Assembly: GCA_910585685.1 (NCBI GenBank)
Contig: CAJUEO010000009.1
Location: 1 to 62,584, forward strand
Direction of reading: 5' to 3'
Origin: an uncultured Christensenella sp.
GTDB lineage: Bacteria; Bacillota; Clostridia; Christensenellales; Borkfalkiaceae
DNA length: 62,584 nt
Positions 22,901 through 30,831 of this stretch are shown piece by piece. Position 1 is the stretch's first letter. Each line of letters begins with the position of its first letter. The position numbers were made by a program, and so were the translations under genes. Below the pieces are notes generated by a model that saw only the letters and a list, made by a program, of their open reading frames with translations, was not told the origin of the DNA and ran no database searches.

Positions 22901-24115
22901 CTCCGTGGTTTCCGTGCCGCAGATAGCGTTTGCGTCGGTTGTGACATACGCCTCTTCTCCCTCGACGAAGCCGCGAGTCTCGTAGTAGCGGTAGCCCATA
23001 TAGATGCCCTCTTTATAGACCACATAGTTACCTCTGTAACCGCCGCCACCGTTGCCGCCCGAACTGACTATATTGGGATACTTGTTGCCCTTATGATCTG
23101 CGTCGATTTCAACCATATTGTTTCCGAAGTTCTGCCATACGGGGTCTTTCTTGAAATCGCGTGCCCAAGTATCGACCGTTCTGCCGGAAGGGTTAATCTC
23201 TCCCTTTAAAATCTTAGCGAGAGCAACCGTGCCGTTGCCGCCCGGATACCCCATCCACAGTCCGGCCTTTATATTTTCGTGATAACCATAGTGACCGGGG
23301 TCGTCTAAAAATCCCGTCTCGAACTGCGAACCCGTGTTGAAGAGTACTATTACTTTGTCGAAGCGTTCACCGCAATACTTAATGAGGTCGCTCTCGTTCT
23401 GGTCGAGCTGCAGATAGTGGTCATCTACGCTGCGCGCGCCGGGAATAAGCTGCGTTGCGTCCGCACCCCAGCTTCCGAAGGAGCTGCCGTTATATTTCAT
23501 CGTACGGGGTAAATCGAAGCCTTCACCTGCAATACGGGAGATGACGACTACCGCTGCGTCGCTATATTTTGAGTAGGAACTTTCCACGTCGGAGGTATAG
23601 CTCGCTATCGGGGTTTCACCCGTAATGTAACCGGGTACGACGTTGCCGTTGCCGGGAGCGTTCACTCTGCCTGCACCCGACTTTGAATTGTCGCCGTAGA
23701 AGTTAGTGAGCGTGGGATTGACGTTAAATCCCTCTCCCGTAAGAGCCTGCGTAAGAGATACGATAGCTCCGCCCCCGCCTGCGCCCGAACCCGAGCCGCC
23801 ATTGACGAGATTTATCGAGTTTTTGCCGAAAAGGCTGATATTGGCTCCGTTTCCGAGAGGCAGTGCATTGTCCTCGTTTTTGAGCATAGTCACGCCCTCA
23901 CCGAAAATTTCCTTGTTGACTTCCTCTCCGTAAGCCAAAGCTTCATCCTTGGTTTCAAACCGTGAAGTGTAGTAATTGCCGAATACGGGGTCTTTTTTTA
24001 TAAGCTCCGCGTCGTATGAAGCCCCTGCTATTCCGCTCACCGTGCCTACGGTAAGCGCAGCCGCCATAGTTACCGCAAATGCGGCTTGCGTGAATTTTTT
24101 ATGATTTCTTTTCAT
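19970..24115 (-). CDS. Permuted GH3 glycosidase with four Ig-like repeats
   Basis: A 1381-residue secreted GH3 enzyme with the same reversed domain order as its neighbour: C-domain (FGKNSINLVNGGSGSGAGGG, AVVVISRIAGEGFDLPRTM), Fn3-like domain, then TIM barrel with RNFEYYSED, KHFGVNDQE and nucleophile Asp892 in GNVVTDS. Four putative-Ig (He_PIG-like) repeats follow (about 975-1335; each with LPxGLxLxxxGxIxGTP). The C-terminus is TGC (Cys1351), NGSVNG, a hydrophobic helix and KKRKED, which resembles a cysteine-containing sorting tail and not LPXTG. It starts 1 nt after the upstream stop codon, with GAGGAGG inside that gene's end. Confidence 0.88.
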   Translation of the reverse strand: MKRNHKKFTQAAFAVTMAAALTVGTVSGIAGASYDAELIKKDPVFGNYYTSRFETKDEALAYGEEVNKEIFGEGVTMLKNEDNALPLGNGANISLFGKNSINLVNGGSGSGAGGGGAIVSLTQALTGEGFNVNPTLTNFYGDNSKSGAGRVNAPGNGNVVPGYITGETPIASYTSDVESSYSKYSDAAVVVISRIAGEGFDLPRTMKYNGSSFGSWGADATQLIPGARSVDDHYLQLDQNESDLIKYCGERFDKVIVLFNTGSQFETGFLDDPGHYGYHENIKAGLWMGYPGGNGTVALAKILKGEINPSGRTVDTWARDFKKDPVWQNFGNNMVEIDADHKGNKYPNIVSSGGNGGGGYRGNYVVYKEGIYMGYRYYETRGFVEGEEAYVTTDANAICGTETTEWNNWYDAHVVYPFGYGLSYTQFEQKIVSSNPENGANLTADGKITVNVEVTNVGRVAGKDVVTLYYTAPYTENGIEKSHVVLGGYEKTSLLKPNESEVVTVTLDVREMASYDWDDSNKNGFTGYEVEAGSYDIKLMSDAHNEIEKLTYNVVEDTEKAATNGKTGFTYGTSETTGNEIKNRFDDVSNYLYEIQPDEKYMSRANFDGTFPKPEMRTTAPDWVVNGVKEWDSRPATADKDQPYYTEEMPTQGQKLETPIKLNELIGVEYDDPKWDEFMNQLTVEQLNALVGGGGYGSGQSYSELGITRTVNADGPAGWSVGAPGGKHVFWCAETILSATFNKELAQKKGEAMGEEALWYKIGGWYAPAVNIHRSPFSGRNFEYYSEDGYHAGIMSAYVIRGAQERGLFCYVKHFGVNDQESNRCGLLTWLNEQSMREIYVRPFEIDVKVGKTRAMMSSLNRIGYEPAGCNYALLTELLRDEWGFNGNVVTDSWANSWHDSIDHMIRGGGNLCLGGGGNVSYNVNSATTVSCLRKAAQGILYAHANSLAMNTGVTPVTPKPIESYETLTPTLRGVVNGNFSVSVASAVISKVLYPDAQDSDIVYALAEGSVLPKGLTLSTSGQITGTPAEEVTNLRFTVDATYDGYTLSCNFTINILDPNGAIVFEVEEPDLGIIVIGEETEIDVAKAYIYKQDLEEGEILPSVTYSVAMGDSLPSGLSLSSDGKITGTPDKEVKNYKFSVVASALGYKDVSVEYTLTIYNAVSYEGKTLATGKFGVSYVGSVAFAVTNSQHPVTYALKAENTIPEGLTLTKGGNIVGVPAEVVKDYKFTVTATSDYAEVQEAEFTISIGVAFNPVELSYGKQNVEYMSSVDTAQGAAVTYSLKEGSMLPEGLTLGADGTISGTPVNAGTFVFTVVASADGVVGDETTVKLFIANGDPEPIYVPAVEQTGCNGSVNGVLGISAAAFGAILLIAFLKKRKED

Positions 24116-24116
24116 A

Positions 24117-26105
24117 TTACGCCTCCTCGTAACCTATACAGTTGTTATATACCATCTGTAAACAGAAGCTGTTTGCGTCGTAAGTGCCCGTAGCGTCAAG
24201 CTTTTCTTTTACGAGGCAAAGGTAATATTGCTGTCCTTCCACTCTGTCCCATTCGAGCTTGAACATCTGCACGTCACCTATCTCCTCAGAGGTTATATTG
24301 TAACTTGCAACCGCATCCGCAGGATTGGTCGAGGTGCTGATAACTACTTTTAAAGTGGTCACCACGCTTACCTCGGGATTGAGCGCGATGTTGAGATATT
24401 TTGCGTAAATTACGCCCTTTGCGTTACTTGCGTCATAAGCAGGCAAATTTACTATGGGAGCACTCAGGTATGAGGGATTGGTTTCCGACAGTCCGCTCAA
24501 ATAACAGCCGCTGTTCGCGTAATTCGCTACATAGATAGCACCCATTTTGTTTGCAAGGGTACGCTCGCGCATCCACCCTTCTGATTTAAACGGGTCGACA
24601 TTTCCGGTTTTTCTTATGAAGTCCTGACTTGCATCGGTAAGTTTGACATATTGCGGTCCGCCCGAAACGGAGAGCGACTTGTCACCCTTGGGATACATTG
24701 CAGCAGAACCCAAAACCATATCGAGCACTACTGCCGATTTTGCGTGGTTTTCGCGCACCGCAAAGCCCATCCACGGCTCGTCGATACCCATACCTGCGGT
24801 GAAGTAGACAGTCTTTGTCTCTCCTCCATCGACAGTAACCCTGCCGGAAGTTGCAAGTATGCCGTAGTAGGATGCGTAAACCTCCACGGTAACAGAGCCT
24901 GCGCCGTTGTTCTTGAATATGGCTTTCATCAACCTCGTGCCCGTCGTAATAGAATTGAGGTTGCTGCCCTGAATATTTTCCGTCGTATAACCGTTTTCGT
25001 TATAGGTTTGACCTGCGCCGATTGTCATTCTGTAACCCGACAGCCCTTCAAGCTCGGGATCTGCTACGGACTCACCGTTGACCACACCGCCTTCTATAGT
25101 GCCGTTGGTGGTAATACCGCCGACGCCGCCGGCTGTAAGCACCTTGGTTTTAAGATCACTGAATATTGCCCAAACGGTAAAAGTTTCGTCCGGCATCTCG
25201 AAAGAGTACTCTGTTACACCCAGATCACCCATGCGATTATCCTGACTACCGTAGTCCCAACCAACAAACATCTTGCCCGAAGGCTCGTCGATAGCTTCGA
25301 CGTCTATCGTTCTGTCGTACGCAATACGGTAAGTGGTTATGGCGTAGTCCGCAGTCGTTCCGTCGTTGGTAAATCCGCTGTCCTCGCCTGCTTCCGCCTC
25401 CTCTCCGTCAATTTGCGTTATCTTCGCGCCAACTACATTGAGAGTGTAGAGCATGTCGGTAAATTCAGCCGTTATCTCCACGTCCCCGTCGGGCATCATA
25501 AATACGTTGCCGTTTATCCACGTTACCGAATTGGGGAAACGCCAACCTGTGAACGCCATGTGCTCGGGTATATTTACGTCGAGAGTGACGTATTCTCCGA
25601 CAGCCGCTTTATTAATGCTTGCCGTACCTCCGTTAACAGTTATATTATGTACGTCGGGCGCAACCACATGGTCGTCGCTTACGGATAGAACCACGCTGTG
25701 CGACTTATTGCCGACCGTAGCCGTCAACACCGTCTCACCCTTTTTCATAAGAGTGACCGTGCCGTCCGCGTCTATTGTCGCAACGGTTATATCCGAGCTT
25801 TGGTATTTAACGGTACCGTCCGCCCCGTCGTCCTTCGCAACGTATGCGGATACTTTCAGTGAACCGGCAGACTTATCCACCGAGAGAACGCCGCCGTCTA
25901 TATCTCTGTCGTTGTATTGCATTGTGACAGAATATACTCGTACCTCCGACTCGGGCGGATTGACGATTTGATCGGGTGGAATTTCGGGCGTTACCCATTT
26001 ACCCGGTTCCGTGTTGCCGTTCCCACACGCAGCAAGACCCGACGCCATACAAAAAGCAAGCGCCAGGCACGCTAAATGTGCAAAGAGTTTCTTGATTTTT
26101 TTCAT
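24117..26105 (-). CDS. Glycan-operon lipoprotein with Ig-like domains
   Basis: A 662-residue lipoprotein (lipobox LAAC, Cys27). Residues about 60-145 are a BIG2-like Ig fold (YQSSDITVATIDADGTVTLMKKGETVLTATVG). Two divergent InlB/SusE-like repeats follow (about 155-215 and 220-315; MAFTGWRFP, MPDGDVEITAEF, KMFVGWDYG, MPDETFTVWAIFSD). The C-terminal 330 residues are unrecognised beta-rich sequence. As first gene of the glycan operon it is probably a surface glycan-binding component. The promoter region carries direct repeats suited to a LytTR regulator. Base composition here and through 13.5 kb looks richer in G/C-ending codons than the flanks. Confidence 0.7.
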   Translation of the reverse strand: MKKIKKLFAHLACLALAFCMASGLAACGNGNTEPGKWVTPEIPPDQIVNPPESEVRVYSVTMQYNDRDIDGGVLSVDKSAGSLKVSAYVAKDDGADGTVKYQSSDITVATIDADGTVTLMKKGETVLTATVGNKSHSVVLSVSDDHVVAPDVHNITVNGGTASINKAAVGEYVTLDVNIPEHMAFTGWRFPNSVTWINGNVFMMPDGDVEITAEFTDMLYTLNVVGAKITQIDGEEAEAGEDSGFTNDGTTADYAITTYRIAYDRTIDVEAIDEPSGKMFVGWDYGSQDNRMGDLGVTEYSFEMPDETFTVWAIFSDLKTKVLTAGGVGGITTNGTIEGGVVNGESVADPELEGLSGYRMTIGAGQTYNENGYTTENIQGSNLNSITTGTRLMKAIFKNNGAGSVTVEVYASYYGILATSGRVTVDGGETKTVYFTAGMGIDEPWMGFAVRENHAKSAVVLDMVLGSAAMYPKGDKSLSVSGGPQYVKLTDASQDFIRKTGNVDPFKSEGWMRERTLANKMGAIYVANYANSGCYLSGLSETNPSYLSAPIVNLPAYDASNAKGVIYAKYLNIALNPEVSVVTTLKVVISTSTNPADAVASYNITSEEIGDVQMFKLEWDRVEGQQYYLCLVKEKLDATGTYDANSFCLQMVYNNCIGYEEA

Positions 26106-26178
26106 CGTTTTCCTCCAAAGAAAATTTTAAAACCCACCGAAAAGGTAAACGCTACCTTTTTAGGTTTTTTGTACACAC

Positions 26179-26250
26179 CTTATAGCACAACGCTTATTTG
26201 TTTTCAATAGGAAATGCACGACCTAAAAAATAACGCGCACAACCTAAAAA
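26179..26250 (-). promoter_or_regulatory. Glycan-operon promoter with 21-bp direct repeats
   Basis: Minus-strand TTGAAA (26202-26207), 17-bp spacer, TATAAG (26179-26184) preceded by TG. Just upstream are two direct repeats, TTTTTTAGGTCGTGC (26216-26230) and TTTTTAGGTTGTGC (26237-26250), exactly 21 bp apart. This is two helical turns, as at LytTR-activated promoters, with the proximal copy 8 bp from the -35 box. The transcribed leader also has a stem AAAAGGTA/TACCTTTT. Confidence 0.65.
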
Positions 26251-26296
26251 CTTGCAAATGTGAACACTGTAAACTTTTTTTGTTATTAAATAAAAA

Positions 26297-26341
26297 AATA
26301 ATCCCCCCTAACGTGAAAACATCACGTTAGGGGGGATTATT
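26297..26341. terminator. Strong terminator between kinase and glycan operon
   Basis: A 20-bp perfect stem, 26297-26316 with 26322-26341, loop AAACA, flanked by an A-tract. It ends the minus-strand kinase transcript and separates it from the glycan operon. Confidence 0.85.
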
Positions 26342-26353
26342 TGCCGAAAAATC

Positions 26354-27679
26354 TCACTCCGTCAAACTGAAAAGTATGGATAAATCGAATATATTGTCCT
26401 CGGCGGCAATCGACAATTCTCCGCCGTAATACTCGCATATGTATTTAATGCTTTTAAGTCCGAAGCCGTGATAACGTTTATCGGGCTTATGCGTTTCCGG
26501 CATACCGCCGACAAACTTTATCTCGTGCTCGTAGTAATTGGTAGCTCTTATAGTGAGGAAATTATTCACGCTCTTTACTGAAAGACTAATGACTCGCTTA
26601 CTTTCCTCGACCTCGGTTACGGCTTCCATGGCGTTGTCTATTATGTTCCCAAATAGTGCGTATATATCCTCTTCCTTTATAAAACCGAGCTTTTCACCGT
26701 CAACTATACAGCTCAACTTTATATTGTTTTTTGCGCAGATAAGGCTCTTCTCCGAAAGAATTATATCGAGCGCGTCGTTGCCCGTCTTTACCTCGGAGTC
26801 GTAAATGGATATGCGCTTTTCAAGCTCGGCTAAAACCTCGGGATTTATGTCCCCACCCTTCCTGAGCTTGCGTATCTGGTGCTTTAAGTCGTGGCATTTG
26901 ACGTTTATCATCTCGACGTTTTCCTTTGAGATGGCGTACTGCTCCTTAGCCTGGTGCCACATCTGCTCTATTTTGTCGAGAGTATCCTCCAATTTGCGCT
27001 TTAATGCGACTTCAAATTGCAGATACAGGGCTATTATACAGCATAAAATGTTATAAATACCCATAATTATCTTGTAAAGCGGCTTGTCGTCGCCAGCAAG
27101 ATAGTACACGATTACGGCGTTAAGCACGATGTCTATTACAAGTATGAAAATTACCCCGAAAAACACGAACGTTGTGTTGAACTGCACAGATTCTTGCTTA
27201 GGCAACTTTTCGCTGAACAAGAAAAAGCAGACAAAGTAGGTTACCGTAAACATCACAAAATAGACGGCTACCGCAAACTGGTTGCCGAAAAGATCCAGCT
27301 CCCCGTCCCCGTAAAAACCCATGGGAGATTCACTGTTGGCGCCCGTTATATTCAACATTATATTATATAACTCATACGCAAGGTGCTGCGTGGTATAGCC
27401 TGCAAGGCAACAAAAAATCACCGTCGTCCAAGTCTCCTTGAACAGAAATTTAGCAAGGAGCACCGAAACGGTGAATATCATTAAAAAAGTAAAGGAACAG
27501 TACAGGGCGTTGTAACTTAAAACGGGAAAAAGGTATGAAAACGCAAAAAATACTAAGAGCGCGCCAATAAACCTCAATACGAAGTAGGAATTACGGCGTA
27601 ACTTATACGCATAGAGCGATTCGGCAAGTATTAGCTCAAAAACAAATTGAAACGATTTATAAAATTCAAATTGCGTCAT
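26354..27679 (-). CDS. GHKL sensor histidine kinase (AgrC-like), pair 2
   Basis: A 441-residue kinase paralogous to pair 1. About six transmembrane helices occupy the first 220 residues. NVKCHDLKHQIRKL holds the likely phospho-His, followed by the N-box ALFGNIIDNAMEAVTE and G-box GFGLKSIKYICEYYGGEL. It lies 5 nt after its LytTR regulator and immediately upstream of the glycan operon, so it is the likely sensor for that operon (inference from position). The input signal is unknown. Confidence 0.85.
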   Translation of the reverse strand: MTQFEFYKSFQFVFELILAESLYAYKLRRNSYFVLRFIGALLVFFAFSYLFPVLSYNALYCSFTFLMIFTVSVLLAKFLFKETWTTVIFCCLAGYTTQHLAYELYNIMLNITGANSESPMGFYGDGELDLFGNQFAVAVYFVMFTVTYFVCFFLFSEKLPKQESVQFNTTFVFFGVIFILVIDIVLNAVIVYYLAGDDKPLYKIIMGIYNILCCIIALYLQFEVALKRKLEDTLDKIEQMWHQAKEQYAISKENVEMINVKCHDLKHQIRKLRKGGDINPEVLAELEKRISIYDSEVKTGNDALDIILSEKSLICAKNNIKLSCIVDGEKLGFIKEEDIYALFGNIIDNAMEAVTEVEESKRVISLSVKSVNNFLTIRATNYYEHEIKFVGGMPETHKPDKRYHGFGLKSIKYICEYYGGELSIAAEDNIFDLSILFSLTE

Positions 27680-27684
27680 ATATC

Positions 27685-28413
27685 CTACGCCTGTCTTCTG
27701 TAATAGTCGTTAAGCCGCTGCATAAACTCTTTTTTACGCGGCTGACTTATCATAATTTCATCCTTTGAACCGCCGCTTGCATTGAGCGTAAGCGCATAGC
27801 CCTTTACGCTGAAAACGTATTTTAAATTGATAAGGCAATAATTATTGCACCTAACAAAATCGAACGGCTCCAACTGAGCCTGAATCTTAACGAGGCTACC
27901 CGTCGTCTCGATGTCACCGTTCGTCGTATGGAATATCAGTTTGTGCTTGAGCACCTCGACATAACGCAAATCACGAAGCGCAATATATTCAATATTTCCG
28001 CTCCTGCTCACGGCAATCTTTTGTTCGGAGGAGGATTTCTCTATTTTTTTAATCACTCGCTCAAACTTCATAGCAAAGTCGAAGTAAGACACGGGCTTTA
28101 CGATAAAGTCGGAGGCATCCACCTCGTAGCCCTTTATGGCAAACCGCGCCATATTTGTTATAAAAATCAGAGGCACACCCAAATCTCTTTCGCGTATTCT
28201 GTGGGCAAGCTCCATTCCGTCCATCAACGGCATCTGAATATCTAAAAGCACTATGTCGTAACAGTTACAGCCGTATTTATCGAGAAAAGTTATGGGATTT
28301 TCAAACCAGAACAGTTGACATTCAATGCTTTTTTCGCTTGAAAACCTCTCTAAATATTTTCTGACACTTTCCGCCGCATCCTTATTGTCTTCAACCAAAG
28401 CCACCTTGTACAT
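27685..28413 (-). CDS. LytTR-family response regulator, pair 2
   Basis: About 242 residues. Receiver domain: VALVEDNKD, phospho-acceptor in DIVLLDIQMPLMDG, and DFIVKPVSY. LytTR domain: IAVSRSGNIEYIALRDLRYVEV, FVRCNNYCLINLKYV. It pairs with the kinase 5 nt downstream. The start is taken at the ATG 28413; an upstream TTG at 28434 lies next to a GGGGAG stretch. The likely targets are the 21-bp direct repeats upstream of 26105. Its promoter contains an 11-G tract in the spacer, so expression may vary between cells. Confidence 0.87.
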   Translation of the reverse strand: MYKVALVEDNKDAAESVRKYLERFSSEKSIECQLFWFENPITFLDKYGCNCYDIVLLDIQMPLMDGMELAHRIRERDLGVPLIFITNMARFAIKGYEVDASDFIVKPVSYFDFAMKFERVIKKIEKSSSEQKIAVSRSGNIEYIALRDLRYVEVLKHKLIFHTTNGDIETTGSLVKIQAQLEPFDFVRCNNYCLINLKYVFSVKGYALTLNASGGSKDEIMISQPRKKEFMQRLNDYYRRQA

Positions 28414-28555
28414 ACAGAAAAAGCAACTCCCCAAAGAAAATTATATACATAGTATTTTCATTTGACCTCAAACAATGCGTCAGAAAAGCCGCCGAAGATC
28501 CACACAATTACTACGCATTGCATCGCACCAACTCAAAAGACAGCGATACATAGCT

Positions 28556-28587
28556 ATTATAGCATACTACCCCCCCCCCCATGGCAA
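28556..28587 (-). promoter_or_regulatory. Poly-G spacer promoter, possibly phase variable
   Basis: Minus-strand TTGCCA (28582-28587), T, eleven G (28570-28580), TAGTATGC, TATAAT (28556-28561). The spacer is 20 bp, 3 bp over optimum. Slipped-strand changes in the G-tract would alter the spacing and so promoter strength. It lies between the ATP-grasp gene and the LytTR regulator, with a leader of about 135 nt. Confidence 0.6.
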
Positions 28588-28649
28588 CACTTTTCGCGTG
28601 TGATTTATGAACTTCTTCTGTAAAATTTTACCATTAAACTAAGCGCATT

Positions 28650-29504
28650 TCATACTCTCTCTAAAACGTGCCGAATAATATTACGGCTTATATCTACGCC
28701 CGTACAGTCGAGCGTGCTCTTGAAATGCGGATTGGAATTTATTTCGCAGACCATAGGCTTGCCGAAAAAGATATCCACACCGGCAAAATCGGCGCCCACC
28801 GCACGGCATGCGGCAATCGCAACCTCCGCCTGTTCGGGCGTAACCTCGACATTATGCGCTCTTCCGCCGTTAGTAATGTTCGAACGGAAATCGTAAGGGT
28901 TCTCCCTTGCCATAGCGCAGACAACTTTACCGCCCACAACGTTTACGCGAATATCCTTACCGCAGCTTACGACAACGAATTCCTGCATTAAGAAATCTTT
29001 ATAACCGAGAGTTGAAACAACCGACTTCAACTCTTCCGAAGTCCTTGCAAGGTACACCTGCTTACCGAACGAACCGTAAGCCTCCTTGACTACGATCGGC
29101 AACCCCAAAATCTCGACTGCGCGATCTAAAAATCCGTAGTCGCTATACCCAATCCCCTCGAAAGTCTTGGGCGCAATCACAGTCTTAGGCGCCGGCACGC
29201 CGAAATTCTCAAGTGCAATTGCCGTTTCTATCTTGTTGTCGCAGGCGTAGATTGACGAAGAACAGTTAAATACGGGAATGAACCTCTCAATCTGCTTACA
29301 GAGAGCAACGTCCTTATCCCAGAACAGTGCAAAATCGGGCAGCGCCGCGCCTTTAAGTCCGCCCGTTTCGCAGAGAAGCTCGCCCGTTTTTACAAGCATT
29401 AAATCTGCGCCCTGCTCCTTAGCTGAGGCTAAGAGCATAGAATAAATCTCGTCGAACTTCTTTTTACTGAGAAAATTGTTTACAATGAGAAAACCGCGCT
29501 TCAC
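28650..29504 (-). CDS. RimK-like ATP-grasp ligase
   Basis: A 284-residue ATP-grasp enzyme of the RimK/amino-acid ligase type, which joins a carboxylate to an amine through an acyl phosphate. Visible features: pre-ATP-grasp region with DKIETAIALENFGVPAPKT, ATP-binding LPIVVKEAYGSFGKQVYL, LMQEFVVVSCGKDIRVNVVGGKVVCAMAR, and the metal-binding VDIFFGKPMVCEINSNPHF. The start is GTG at 29504, 1 nt after the upstream stop, with GAGG just before. In this operon it sits with a formylglutamate-amidohydrolase-like protein and an exporter, which points to making a peptide-like or amino-acid conjugate. The substrate is unknown. Confidence 0.85.
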   Translation of the reverse strand: MKRGFLIVNNFLSKKKFDEIYSMLLASAKEQGADLMLVKTGELLCETGGLKGAALPDFALFWDKDVALCKQIERFIPVFNCSSSIYACDNKIETAIALENFGVPAPKTVIAPKTFEGIGYSDYGFLDRAVEILGLPIVVKEAYGSFGKQVYLARTSEELKSVVSTLGYKDFLMQEFVVVSCGKDIRVNVVGGKVVCAMARENPYDFRSNITNGGRAHNVEVTPEQAEVAIAACRAVGADFAGVDIFFGKPMVCEINSNPHFKSTLDCTGVDISRNIIRHVLERV

Positions 29505-29505
29505 G

Positions 29506-30831
29506 TCACGCCCTCATATTGCGCTTTGACGACAGATTGAGGTATATCACGAGAGGTATAAGAATTATCGGCAAAACAATTTTCAGCCACAGCGACATTA
29601 TACCGAAAAACTCGGAGGTAAAAAGCGTAAGAATAATGGGTATTATCTGCTCGTTAAAGGTTTTCATAAAGATAAAAGGCGTATATCTGTCAATCTTCAC
29701 GACGGTTAAAATATCAGGAACGCCAAGCTTTTTGCGCACCTGTGCCGGAATACCCACGGCAAAATCTATGTCGGTCTGCCTGTTGCTCTTCAAAAACGAC
29801 TTTTCGCTGTCTATATTCAAAGCGCGACATACAACTTCTCTGTTTTTATACCTTAAGACAACCTTGTCCATCTCCTCTATACCCAATATTTTCATATTGG
29901 AAGCGGACATTCTGACAATATCGGAATTTTCGTCGATTTCATACGGACGGCGACAAGAAAGCGATATCGTACTTTTACCGACGTAAAAGTTTGCAAGCCA
30001 TCTCAACGGCGTAATCTTTTTTCTGTAATAAAAGCTCTCGGCAACGGGTTTGATTATAAGCTTTGTCAAAAACTTTTCGATAAGCTTTGAAATAACCTTC
30101 ATATCATCGTATTCGGGCTCTCCGATTAAATTATGGCTATTTTTGACGTACAATTTTTCAACAATTTTAAAATCTTTCACGGAAGCATTTTTTTTAAGAA
30201 TATCCCATTGCACATCGTTGAGATATTGGGGCACATTCAGGCCTAAAAACTGTCGCTGCTTCCTGTTGAGCCGTATGGAGCCGGTGCGCTTATCCATGGG
30301 ATCATTCGTTTTTTCACACTTTATGTGAGTGGTTTTTATTACCAAACTCTCACCGGTTAAAACGTTGACAACCTCCATAAACTTATATGCGGACAGGGAC
30401 TTTACAAATTCTGCGTCATCGTCGTAGACGGTAATAAAATCTTCCTTAATGTTGTCGATTTTCTGAATGAATACCTTACCTATTTCGATACACCTGTTTT
30501 TACACAGAATAAGTTTACTTTCTTTGGTAACACCTAAAGCGTCGCGAACGTTGGAAGCAACGTGTACCTGTTCGTTTTTCAGAGTACTGTCGATATTAAG
30601 CCGCACGTCGAAAAAAGCGCCTGTATCGGCGTTTAAAATAACGGGAGCAAATCCCGCATATTCGTCGTATATTGCGGAGGAAACGTGTAATTCATTGAGC
30701 GCTCCGCCGGCGGAAGTTTTACTTTCGTCTTTGACCATTATCCCGTCGTAAAACTGACCGTCGTCCTTTTTTCTACCGTTGACGATTGTTATCTTTTCAT
30801 CGTTGTATTTTACCTTTACTTTGCTCTTCAT
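29506..30831 (-). CDS. Unrecognised protein with barrel-like repeats and C-terminal helices
   Basis: A 441-residue protein with no family I can name. Four segments share a pattern of strand, short helix ending in LG-[IV], then a valine-rich strand: NVRDALGVTKESKLILCKN (about 93), IRLNRKQRQFLGLN (about 186), VRMSASNMKILGIEEMDKVVLRYKN (about 309) and IPAQVRKKLGVPDILTVVKID (about 363). This resembles double-psi beta-barrel proteins (AbrB or Cdc48-N type); that is my inference. Two membrane helices lie at about 392-432, with a basic C-terminus. It sits between the amidohydrolase-like and ATP-grasp genes, each junction within 2 nt, so all three are translated together. Confidence 0.65.
   Translation of the reverse strand: MKSKVKVKYNDEKITIVNGRKKDDGQFYDGIMVKDESKTSAGGALNELHVSSAIYDEYAGFAPVILNADTGAFFDVRLNIDSTLKNEQVHVASNVRDALGVTKESKLILCKNRCIEIGKVFIQKIDNIKEDFITVYDDDAEFVKSLSAYKFMEVVNVLTGESLVIKTTHIKCEKTNDPMDKRTGSIRLNRKQRQFLGLNVPQYLNDVQWDILKKNASVKDFKIVEKLYVKNSHNLIGEPEYDDMKVISKLIEKFLTKLIIKPVAESFYYRKKITPLRWLANFYVGKSTISLSCRRPYEIDENSDIVRMSASNMKILGIEEMDKVVLRYKNREVVCRALNIDSEKSFLKSNRQTDIDFAVGIPAQVRKKLGVPDILTVVKIDRYTPFIFMKTFNEQIIPIILTLFTSEFFGIMSLWLKIVLPIILIPLVIYLNLSSKRNMRA

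Noticed and set aside
24651..25688. Long plus-strand frame (345 codons) opposite the glycan-operon lipoprotein
   Set aside because: A shadow frame caused by the GC-rich codon use of the real gene; no start signal and no domain.
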